A DNA stretch of 5,156 nucleotides from an uncultured Synergistales bacterium (lineage in GTDB: Bacteria > Synergistota > Synergistia > Synergistales > Aminobacteriaceae). The position numbers and the translations under genes were made by a program. How positions within the stretch are numbered: the stretch's first letter is position 1; each line of letters opens with the position of its first letter. Location: positions 6,531 through 11,686 of the forward strand of contig CAJOGG010000121.1 of assembly GCA_905234205.1 (NCBI GenBank). The letters run 5' to 3'. This document shows positions 1 to 5,156 of this stretch, in pieces. Below the pieces are notes generated by a model that was given only the letters and a program-made list of their open reading frames with translations, was not told the DNA's origin and made no database searches.

Positions 1-1
1 T

Positions 2-490
2 CACATCAGAAGCGGAAATCTCGTAGCTATGGACATCAAACAAACTACTGAAGACGTTATGACAGCCCCGGGAGTCTCAACCCCTATAACCTCAAAGCGC
101 GAAGTGGTTACTTCTGTTGTAGTTGGCGATGGCGAAACGATCATTTTAGGCGGTATGATTAAGGAGACTGAACGCTCAATGAAGCGACGTGTCCCCGGTA
201 TTTCGTACATTCCATTAATAGGCAGCTTGTTCCAAAAACTCTCAAAGGAGAAAGAAAAAGTTGACTTCGTTATATTCCTCACGCCACAGATAATCGAGGA
301 CGCAGCGACAATGAGACAGGCAACTTTGAAAGCGGCGGGTTTCTCCAACAGGTCAAAGGATATTATCATTGAGACTGGATTACCAAGTTATGCGAGAAGT
401 GAACTTGTAAGCGTTGATATTAGTCCGGTCGAGGCTGATATTGATAACAGGTTCAGAGATATGTACCAAAAAAGTTTGAAGAGGAAATAA
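2..490 (+). CDS. gspD: Secretin, GspD/PilQ family, C-terminal part (5' end outside window)
   Basis: This is the last 162 codons of an outer-membrane secretin, which forms the multimeric channel of a type II secretion or type IV pilus machine. The frame is open to the left edge: nine residues (HIRSGNLVA) precede the ATG at 29 and read naturally into the secretin beta-strand, so that ATG is internal and not the start. Visible family signatures are a TPITSKREVVTSVVVGDGE stretch (about 83-139), the ILGGMI strand just after it, the classic VPGISYIPLIGSLF segment (191-232), and the closing strand VDFVIFLTPQII. About 60 residues follow the conserved core, a tail that may be lineage-specific. The stop is 2 bp before the ATPase start, so the genes are co-transcribed. 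The D-E-F order favours a type II secretion name, but PilQ of a type IV pilus cannot be excluded. Confidence 0.9.
   Translation, partial: HIRSGNLVAMDIKQTTEDVMTAPGVSTPITSKREVVTSVVVGDGETIILGGMIKETERSMKRRVPGISYIPLIGSLFQKLSKEKEKVDFVIFLTPQIIEDAATMRQATLKAAGFSNRSKDIIIETGLPSYARSELVSVDISPVEADIDNRFRDMYQKSLKRK
481..487 (+). promoter_or_regulatory. Shine-Dalgarno site for the GspE ATPase
   Basis: A purine-rich GAGGAAA lies at the very end of the secretin gene, 5 bp before the ATG at 493. It supports that start and suggests translation coupled to the upstream gene. Confidence 0.6.
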
Positions 491-492
491 CA

Positions 493-1995
493 ATGGCTGA
501 AGCTGTAGAGAATAAACTCCCTCCACTTCCAGAAGCTAAAGAAGTCTCAAATTTGTTGCCCGACGGAATGGGCTTGGACGTTTTGAGGCAGGCACGAATA
601 GTCCCGTTAAGAATTGAAGACGGCGTTTTAATCGTTGGGGCTGTGAATTTTGACTCGTGGTCAAGAGCTCAAATGTTAGGGACGGCGTTGGGGTATCCGA
701 TTGATTTAGAAATTCGTGACGAGAAAGAATTAAACGACTTAATAAAAACTCTTTACGATTTACGCTCAGTGGCAGCAGATGAGGCCGCAAAAAATATCGA
801 AGGCATTGACGATATTGACGATTTGACGCGTGAGGACGTTTTGAGCGACTCTGTTGACGTGCCAGTAATAAGACTCGTTAATAGTTTGTTCGTTGACGCT
901 TTGAGACAAAGAGCTACGGATATTCACGTTGAACCTTATGAAGATGAAGTGCTGATTAGATTCAGAATTGATGGAGTATTGCAAGATAGATTACGCCTTC
1001 CACGTTCGAATCAAGCTCCACTTACAAGCCGCATAAAAGTTATGTCACGAATGGATATAGCTGAACACATGGCACCCCAAGACGGACGAATCGGAATCAC
1101 TGTCGGAGATAGGGCTGTTGATGTTCGTGTTGGACTTGTGCCTACACAATATGGCGAACGAATCGCAATGCGTCTACTTAATAAAGGCCACGGCTTAATG
1201 ACTCTTGCGGATCTAGGCATGGAAGAACGTGAACGCAACATCATGGAGGATTTGATACACAGACCTCACGGAATGATTTTGTTCACAGGCCCAACAGGTT
1301 CAGGAAAATCAACAAGCCTTTACGCAATCTTACAAGCTCTTGCGCGTCCCGAAGTGAATATCATCACAGTTGAAGACCCCGTAGAATATGACTTGCCAGG
1401 AGTTTCACAGATACAAGTGAACGAGAAAGCAGGAGTTACATTTGCGGCGGCGTTGCGTTCAATTTTGCGTCAAGACCCTGACATAGTAATGATCGGAGAA
1501 ATGAGAGACTTTGAGACCGCCCACATAGGTGTACAGGCTTCATTAACGGGTCACTTAGTTTTGTCAACACTTCACACGAATGATTCAATAAGCGCGATTA
1601 TAAGACTTGTTGATATGGGAATAGAGCCATATTTAGCGGCAAGCTGCATGATAGGAACTGTAGCACAGAGATTGGCGCGTAGATTATGCCCTCATTGCAG
1701 ACGTGAAATTGATCCTCCAACCATGATGGCCAAGCAAGGTTTACAGAGAGCGTTTGCTCCGGTTGGTTGCTCTGAATGTCATAACACGGGTTATCGTGGA
1801 CGAGTCGGACTCTATGAGCAATTCGTAATCAATGAGGCTATACAGGAGGCATTTGTTGCTGGGGCTGCTGCGTCAAAATTGAGGGACATTGCGCGAGAAA
1901 GCGGCTTCAAAACTTTGTGGGAGATCGGATTATCGGCCGTACAATCGGGCTTAACTTCACCGGACGAATTAGCAAGAGTAGCAGGAGAGGACTAA
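493..1995 (+). CDS. gspE: Type II secretion / type IV pilus assembly ATPase (GspE/PilB family)
   Basis: This 500-residue cytoplasmic hexameric ATPase would drive pseudopilus or pilus extension by working on the platform protein encoded two genes downstream. Residues about 20-90 resemble the N-terminal MshEN/GspE-N domain. The N2 domain carries the typical DIHVEP (143-148). The catalytic domain holds Walker A GPTGSGKST (266-274), the Asp box ITVEDPVEY (291-299), Walker B in RQDPDIVMIGEMRD (326-339) and the His box with STLHTND (358-364). A zinc-binding tetracysteine is complete: C399, C402, C426 and C429. That motif is typical of GspE and PilB and argues against the retraction ATPase PilT. The length fits GspE (about 500 residues) better than the usually longer PilB. 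One small variation is GEMRD where GEIRD is more common. All catalytic boxes look intact. The start is supported by a good ribosome binding site. Confidence 0.95.
   Translation: MAEAVENKLPPLPEAKEVSNLLPDGMGLDVLRQARIVPLRIEDGVLIVGAVNFDSWSRAQMLGTALGYPIDLEIRDEKELNDLIKTLYDLRSVAADEAAKNIEGIDDIDDLTREDVLSDSVDVPVIRLVNSLFVDALRQRATDIHVEPYEDEVLIRFRIDGVLQDRLRLPRSNQAPLTSRIKVMSRMDIAEHMAPQDGRIGITVGDRAVDVRVGLVPTQYGERIAMRLLNKGHGLMTLADLGMEERERNIMEDLIHRPHGMILFTGPTGSGKSTSLYAILQALARPEVNIITVEDPVEYDLPGVSQIQVNEKAGVTFAAALRSILRQDPDIVMIGEMRDFETAHIGVQASLTGHLVLSTLHTNDSISAIIRLVDMGIEPYLAASCMIGTVAQRLARRLCPHCRREIDPPTMMAKQGLQRAFAPVGCSECHNTGYRGRVGLYEQFVINEAIQEAFVAGAAASKLRDIARESGFKTLWEIGLSAVQSGLTSPDELARVAGED
1983..1990 (+). promoter_or_regulatory. 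Probable Shine-Dalgarno site for the deacetylase
   Basis: AGGAGAGG lies inside the last codons of the ATPase gene, 12 bp before the ATG at 2003. The spacing is a little long, but no better site fits, and the signal peptide begins at that ATG. Confidence 0.45.
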
Positions 1996-2002
1996 ATCAG
2001 GA

Positions 2003-2818
2003 ATGAGAAAAATTTTTATGGCGTTATGCTGTGTAATGTTGTTGTCGTCGTTGGCAATAGCTGAACCGCTAAAAGATCGGGCGTTCTTTCCACCTGTTCT
2101 AATGTATCACGATATAAAGACTGAAGCGCAGAATAATTTTGATGTACTTGTTGAAGATTTTTGCGCGCAACTGGATTGGCTCAAGGAACAAGGCTACGAG
2201 ACACTCTCAATAAATGATTTCATGCGTTACTTAAGTCAAGACTCCTTCCCGGAAAAATCTGTGCTTATAACTTTCGACGATGGCTACAGCGGAATCTATA
2301 ACTACGCTATGCCCGAACTCAAGAAGCGCGGAATGAAAGCAACGTTTTTTATTACGTCCAGCATGATCGGTGTACTAACGACTACTTATCCTCATGTTAC
2401 GGCGGAGGAGTTAAAGCTAATGGCGGCCGATGAACTTTTTTCGATCGGTTCACACACTGTTTCACATTTACACCTTGACGAATTAAGCCCAGAAGAAAGA
2501 GACTATGAGCTCACAGAATCAAAGAGTGCCATTGAAGAACTTATTGGCAAAAAAGTTGTGGCGTTTGCTTATCCGTACGGAAATTACGACGAAGAAATCA
2601 TAAAGGCAGTGAAAGATTCGGGTTATGAGGTTGCGTTTGCTGTTCAGGACAAAGGATTTTGTAACATGTCCGCACATTTCAGCATTCCACGAATCAATAT
2701 GGCCATGGATCTTTCCGACAACGACCTGAAACTTTTCAAAGAGTACGTGCAGAATTACAAGAACATGCCCGAAGAAGCTTTCGCTGAACGTTGGCAGCCA
2801 ATTTCGGAGGACGAATAA
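2003..2818 (+). CDS. Exported polysaccharide deacetylase (NodB/CE4 fold, PgaB/IcaB-like)
   Basis: This 271-residue protein is predicted to remove N-acetyl groups from a surface or periplasmic polysaccharide outside the cytoplasm. It has a Sec signal peptide: basic MRK, hydrophobic residues 5-19, and likely cleavage after AIA at residue 20. There is no lipobox placed for lipidation. The mature part starts with PPVLMYHDI (30-38), common in PgaB/IcaB-type enzymes. NodB motif 1 is TFDDG (90-94), with catalytic-base and metal aspartates D92 and D93. Motif 2 is HTVSH (151-155), supplying metal-binding H151 and H155. Motif 3 is FAYPYG (188-193), the PgaB-like form and not the RxPY of NodB or chitin deacetylases. 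A C-terminal PRIN stretch begins at 229. The catalytic set appears complete. The gene sits 7 bp after gspE and abuts gspF, so it is part of the secretion operon. The substrate is unknown: poly-N-acetylglucosamine or peptidoglycan are candidates. Confidence 0.88.
   Translation: MRKIFMALCCVMLLSSLAIAEPLKDRAFFPPVLMYHDIKTEAQNNFDVLVEDFCAQLDWLKEQGYETLSINDFMRYLSQDSFPEKSVLITFDDGYSGIYNYAMPELKKRGMKATFFITSSMIGVLTTTYPHVTAEELKLMAADELFSIGSHTVSHLHLDELSPEERDYELTESKSAIEELIGKKVVAFAYPYGNYDEEIIKAVKDSGYEVAFAVQDKGFCNMSAHFSIPRINMAMDLSDNDLKLFKEYVQNYKNMPEEAFAERWQPISEDE
2806..2810 (+). promoter_or_regulatory. Shine-Dalgarno site for GspF
   Basis: GGAGG lies inside the end of the deacetylase gene, 8 bp before the ATG at 2819. 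It decides the GspF start, which directly follows the deacetylase TAA (2816-2818). Confidence 0.7.
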
Positions 2819-3973
2819 ATGCCATATTTCAATTATTCAGGATACGACGCTAAAGGCAAAAACACTAAAGGCACCATAGAAGCTGGTTCATCGATTCAAG
2901 CTGTAGATAGACTCACTGAACGCGGGATCGTAGTTGTTGATGTAAAGTTAGCCGAGGAGAAAAAAGGTAAAGCCGCGAAAATAAAACTCTTACCACTTGA
3001 GCAACATATATTCTTCTGCCGGAGTCTCGCGTCTTATTTGAAATCTGGTCTTCCTCTTGCTGATTCGTTGCGCATAATGTCAAAGCAGGCTCGCGATAAA
3101 ATGATGAAACCCGTAATGGAAAAGTTACTCGCAGAAGTTGAAGGTGGCCGAAAATTTCACACAGCACTTGCAGAGTCGGGAGCATTCCGTGAAAGTTTGT
3201 GGCGCGTTGCCGAGTCAGGAGAACAGAGTGGCACGTTAATATCAGTCTTGGGTGAAGCTGCTGACGAAATGAAACTTGAGGACGATTTACGCAGAAAGAT
3301 TCGCGGCGCAATGACCTACCCAATAGTTATGGCTGTGGTTGGAGTCGGCGTGGTCGTGTTCATGCTCACGTATGTTGTCCCGAAAATCAGCGACTTGTTT
3401 GAGGATATGCACCAGACTTTGCCATTACCCACACGAATTTTGATAGCCTCGTCGGAATTTCTTGCGAACTATGGAATGTGGATTCTTGTAGCGTTATTGC
3501 TTGGCTTCCTGTACATGAAACACAAGAAAATCTCAATCAGTTTTCCCGGCATGAAAGGTATACGCGACCAGTTGAATTTAGCGCTCGTAATGTCACACAT
3601 AAGCACGCTTATAAAATCCGGTATTCCTTTAGTGAGTGCCTTGAAAATGGCTTCATCAATGGACGTGTACAAACAACGTTGGCTTGACGCGGCCGAAATG
3701 GTTAAGGCTGGACATAAATTCGATCGTGCCCTTGAAAGAATCGGTATGCCCGAAGAGACAGTGGCTGTAGTACGAGTTGGAGAAATGGGCGGCGATTTAT
3801 CTGGCGCTTTAACAAACGTTTCGAATCAGTGCCGAGAATTTGCTCAATCACGAATGGAAAAGGTTTCAACGTTAATAGAGCCTATCATGGTAATGAGCTT
3901 AGGTATATCGGTCGGATTTATAGTGCTCGCGATTTTGACTCCAGTCTTCAACTTGGCCGGTATCGTGAGATAA
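2819..3973 (+). CDS. gspF: Type II secretion / type IV pilus inner-membrane platform protein (GspF/PilC family)
   Basis: This 384-residue polytopic inner-membrane protein is the platform on which the GspE ATPase acts to assemble pseudopilin or pilin subunits. The N-terminus (YFNYSGYDAKGK, then a short alpha/beta region to about residue 45) matches the usual GspF/PilC opening. Two tandem T2SSF helical domains follow. Each carries the repeat signature: GEQSGTL (134-140) in the first and GEMGGDL (321-327) in the second. Membrane segments are visible at about 168-190, 216-234 and 353-378, the standard three-helix pattern. The length is slightly short of the family norm of about 400. The start abuts the deacetylase stop, with GGAGG 8 bp upstream. 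No pseudopilin gene follows; the next frame is a degraded fic gene. Whether it is GspF or PilC cannot be settled from this window. Confidence 0.93.
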   Translation: MPYFNYSGYDAKGKNTKGTIEAGSSIQAVDRLTERGIVVVDVKLAEEKKGKAAKIKLLPLEQHIFFCRSLASYLKSGLPLADSLRIMSKQARDKMMKPVMEKLLAEVEGGRKFHTALAESGAFRESLWRVAESGEQSGTLISVLGEAADEMKLEDDLRRKIRGAMTYPIVMAVVGVGVVVFMLTYVVPKISDLFEDMHQTLPLPTRILIASSEFLANYGMWILVALLLGFLYMKHKKISISFPGMKGIRDQLNLALVMSHISTLIKSGIPLVSALKMASSMDVYKQRWLDAAEMVKAGHKFDRALERIGMPEETVAVVRVGEMGGDLSGALTNVSNQCREFAQSRMEKVSTLIEPIMVMSLGISVGFIVLAILTPVFNLAGIVR

Positions 3974-4102
3974 ATGCCAAATAGTCTGGAGAACGCAAAA
4001 CAACTTTTCATAAGCGGCGCTATTGATAACATAGAAGTTGGAACGGTGAAGGGCTTGCAAAAGATTCACAAAGCGTTGTTCGGGGGACTCTATGACTTTG
4101 CC

Positions 4103-4109
4103 GGACTGC
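4103..4109 (+). other. Deletion and frameshift junction in the fic pseudogene
   Basis: The reading frame changes here. YDFAG ends at the GGA codon (4103-4105), and the next recognisable Fic residues (LYLNEIL) are read in a frame shifted by one base, with tgc 4107-4109 the first readable codon. The missing residues between these blocks point to an internal deletion of roughly 45-50 bp, not a multiple of three. The size is an estimate from family memory. Confidence 0.7.
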
Positions 4110-4202
4110 TTGTACTTGAATGAAATATTAGCTGTGATTGAGAAGATGCCGGAAAATACTTTCGAGGAGATAATAGCGAGGTACGTAGAAATGAACATAG
4201 CA

Positions 4203-4238
4203 CACCCTTTCATGTAAGGCAATGGACGAAGCACGCGA
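4203..4238 (+). other. Fic catalytic motif interrupted by a stop codon
   Basis: The codons read H P F M stop G N G R S T R, against the family motif HxFx(D/E)GN(G/K)RxxR. The TAA at 4215-4217 replaces the acidic, Mg-coordinating residue. GAA to TAA is a single-base change, which makes a simple nonsense mutation the most economical explanation. The catalytic histidine (4203-4205) and both arginines (4227-4229, 4236-4238) are still encoded. Confidence 0.85.
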
Positions 4239-4460
4239 ATATGGCTTGATATGATTCTCAAGAAGCGTTTGCATAAAGTTGTGGATTGGTCACGAGTTGA
4301 TAAGATTAAATATCTTCAAGCAATGGAACGTAGCCCCGTGAACGATTTGGAATTACGCTTTTTGCTTCAACCTAACCTTACCGATAAAATCAACGACAGA
4401 GAATTAATCTTCAAGGGTATAGAAAAATCATACTACTATGAAATATGAAGCATGCTATTG

Positions 4461-4491
4461 TTGACTTAAACTATACTTCATAAATTACACT
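4461..4491 (+). promoter_or_regulatory. Possible promoter for the flavodoxin gene
   Basis: TTGACT (4461-4466) is a good -35 match in the 79-bp AT-rich gap after the fic remnant. The paired -10 is weak: TACACT at 4486-4491 gives 19-bp spacing, or ATTACA at 4484-4489 gives 17 bp. TATACT at 4472-4477 is a better hexamer but lies too close to this -35. A promoter is expected here because the upstream gene is broken, but the exact elements are uncertain. Confidence 0.35.
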
Positions 4492-4510
4492 TTCGCACAA
4501 TTTTCTCATT

Positions 4511-4516
4511 AGGAGG
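4511..4516 (+). promoter_or_regulatory. Strong Shine-Dalgarno site for the flavodoxin
   Basis: A full AGGAGG lies 11 bp before the ATG at 4528. It is the strongest ribosome binding site in the window and fixes the start at the signal peptide. Confidence 0.75.
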
Positions 4517-4527
4517 TTTTATTTATC

Positions 4528-5109
4528 ATGCGTCAAATATTTTTGAGCTTAATTGTTGTTTTAGCGTTAATGGGATCGGCTTATGCGGCCGAAGCAAAAT
4601 CGTTGGTGATCGTTTACTCACGCGCTGATGAAAATTACAACGTCGGCTATATCGAGAAAGGAAACACGATGATTTTAGCGGAAATGATAGCGAAAAAAAC
4701 TGGCTCCGAATTATTCGAGGTCAAACCGGCCAAGGCTTACCCTGCTGATTATCAAAAGTGCATTGACTTAGCGAAACGTGAACAGAATCAGAAAGCACGC
4801 CCGGCAATTCTTGAGGACAAGGACATCAGCGAATACGATACTATTTTCTTTGGCTATCCGATTTGGTGGGGAGATATTCCCATGTGCATGTACACGTTTA
4901 TCGAGTCTCATGACTGGAACGGCAAAACTATTTACCCATTCTGTACTCATGAAGGCAGCGGCTCCGGAAGAACAGACAGGACTCTGAAATCCAACATGAA
5001 GGGCGCAACTCTCAACTTCGCTAAAGAAATGCGCGGGACTACTGCACAGAATTATCGTGAGGACGCAGAGAAAACGGTGAACAAATGGCTCGAAAACTGG
5101 GGCTTCTAA
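4528..5109 (+). CDS. Exported flavodoxin-like protein (Flavodoxin_4 type)
   Basis: This 193-residue protein has a flavodoxin-like FMN-binding fold behind a Sec signal peptide: MRQ, a hydrophobic stretch at 4-19, and likely cleavage after AYA at residue 20. There is no twin-arginine motif. The mature domain starts with beta strand SLVIVYSRADENYNVG (25-40), where a long loop ending in GNT (45-47) replaces the compact TxTGxT phosphate loop of classic flavodoxins, as is usual in this subfamily. DTIFFGYPIWWGDIPM (104-119) is the flavin-contacting loop, and FCTHEGSGSG (138-147) is the second flavin-side loop. The C-terminal helix ends in KWLENWGF. Length and order fit a complete single-domain protein. 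A role in extracytoplasmic electron transfer or quinone/thiol reduction is inference; no partner is visible. It has its own strong ribosome binding site, and its end overlaps the next gene. Confidence 0.85.
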   Translation: MRQIFLSLIVVLALMGSAYAAEAKSLVIVYSRADENYNVGYIEKGNTMILAEMIAKKTGSELFEVKPAKAYPADYQKCIDLAKREQNQKARPAILEDKDISEYDTIFFGYPIWWGDIPMCMYTFIESHDWNGKTIYPFCTHEGSGSGRTDRTLKSNMKGATLNFAKEMRGTTAQNYREDAEKTVNKWLENWGF

Positions 5110-5156
5110 AGGAGTATATAGCCTCTCTTGAAAGTGTCGCTGTGGCATTTTCGGGA
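5085..5156 (+). CDS. larE: Probable LarE-type PP-loop ATP pyrophosphatase, N-terminus only (3' end outside window)
   Basis: Only 24 codons are visible. From the ATG at 5085 they read MARKLGLLKEYIASLE, then SVAVAFSG to the window edge. A leading amphipathic helix followed by VAVAFSG is how LarE and related PP-loop enzymes begin, where SGGxDS forms the pyrophosphate-binding loop; the second glycine and DS would lie just outside. LarE is the sacrificial sulfur transferase that makes the nickel-pincer nucleotide cofactor of lactate racemase. The start overlaps the flavodoxin end by 25 bp in another frame, implying translational coupling. There is no strong ribosome binding site before 5085, and the AGGAG at 5110-5114 has no in-frame start at suitable distance. 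Other PP-loop families (for example a QueC- or ThiI-like enzyme) remain possible with so little sequence. Confidence 0.6.
   Translation, partial: MARKLGLLKEYIASLESVAVAFSG

Larger units (their letters stand above)
3974..4448 (+). pseudogene. fic: Degraded Fic-family protein adenylyltransferase
   Basis: Fic enzymes transfer AMP from ATP to hydroxyl groups of target proteins, often as toxins or regulators. Fragment one runs from the ATG at 3974 to GGA at 4105 and matches the family N-terminus ([17 protein letters not shown], then YDFAG); the frame then ends at TGA 4121-4123. Homology resumes one frame over at about 4107 ([33 protein letters not shown]). It meets TAA at 4215-4217 inside the Fic motif, then continues in the same frame with [16 protein letters not shown] to the stop at 4446-4448. 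The segment usually between YDFAG and LYL, which I recall as about 16 residues including KGNFRFA and the target-binding flap, is missing. The C-terminal SYYYE (4428-4442) matches the SxxxE inhibitory helix of class III Fic proteins. The start abuts the gspF stop and has no clear ribosome binding site. With two disabling lesions an active enzyme is very unlikely; sequencing error would have to explain both. Confidence 0.88.

Noticed and set aside
29..490. ATG at 29 as the start of a small 153-residue protein
   Set aside because: The frame is open to the window edge and the preceding residues read as continuous secretin sequence, so this ATG is internal.
2913..3323. Minus-strand open frame of 136 codons
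   Set aside because: It lies wholly inside gspF, has no family features and is low in plausible structure. It is a shadow of the real gene.
4215..4217. TAA as a recoded sense codon in fic
   Set aside because: TAA is the normal terminator of every complete intact gene in the window, and the separate frameshift at about 4105 would disable fic anyway.
3899..4261. Minus-strand open frame of 120 codons over the gspF end and fic remnant
   Set aside because: The product has no recognisable domain, and the opposite strand explains this region with clear Fic and GspF similarity. It is open only because the plus-strand fic gene is broken.
4444..4482. Inverted repeat TATGAAG / CTTCATA with an AGCATGCT palindrome between fic and the flavodoxin
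   Set aside because: The arms are only 7 bp with a 25-bp loop and no T-run follows, so it is not a convincing terminator. An operator role is possible, but such short AT-rich repeats arise by chance.
4768..5148. Minus-strand open frame of 126 codons opposite the flavodoxin
   Set aside because: It is antisense to a well-supported flavodoxin and the larE start, with no recognisable motif.

Overview
The window looks like the chromosome of a diderm, probably anaerobic bacterium with moderate to low GC. It carries a secretin C-terminus, which implies an outer membrane, together with the matching secretion ATPase and inner-membrane platform protein. Synergistota or a Negativicutes-like lineage are my best guesses, from gene style and recall only. 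No phylogenetic marker is present.

Region 1 (1-3973) is a tightly packed plus-strand operon in the order secretin (GspD/PilQ type, 5' end cut off by the window), hexameric ATPase (GspE/PilB), secreted polysaccharide deacetylase, platform protein (GspF/PilC). Gaps are 2, 7 and 0 bp. Together D, E and F form the outer-membrane pore, motor and inner-membrane base of a type II secretion or type IV pilus machine. The unusual member is an exported PgaB/IcaB-like deacetylase placed between the ATPase and platform genes.

Region 2 (3974-4448) is a broken fic gene (protein adenylyltransferase). It starts on the base after the gspF stop. Two lesions are visible: an internal deletion with frame change at about 4105, and a TAA at 4215-4217 that falls exactly on the acidic residue of the Fic catalytic motif. 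The rest of the reading frame, including a C-terminal SxxxE self-inhibition motif, is still well preserved, so the decay looks recent. It lies where a pseudopilin gene might have been expected.

Region 3 (4449-5156) starts with a 79-bp intergenic stretch holding a possible promoter and a strong Shine-Dalgarno site. A flavodoxin-like protein with a Sec signal peptide follows. At the right edge is the beginning of a PP-loop gene, best matched to LarE, whose start overlaps the flavodoxin end by 25 bp.

I saw no tRNA, rRNA, CRISPR array, insertion sequence or attachment site. No wholly novel system is evident. The best leads are the broken Fic gene inside or at the end of the secretion operon, the embedded deacetylase, and the exported flavodoxin.
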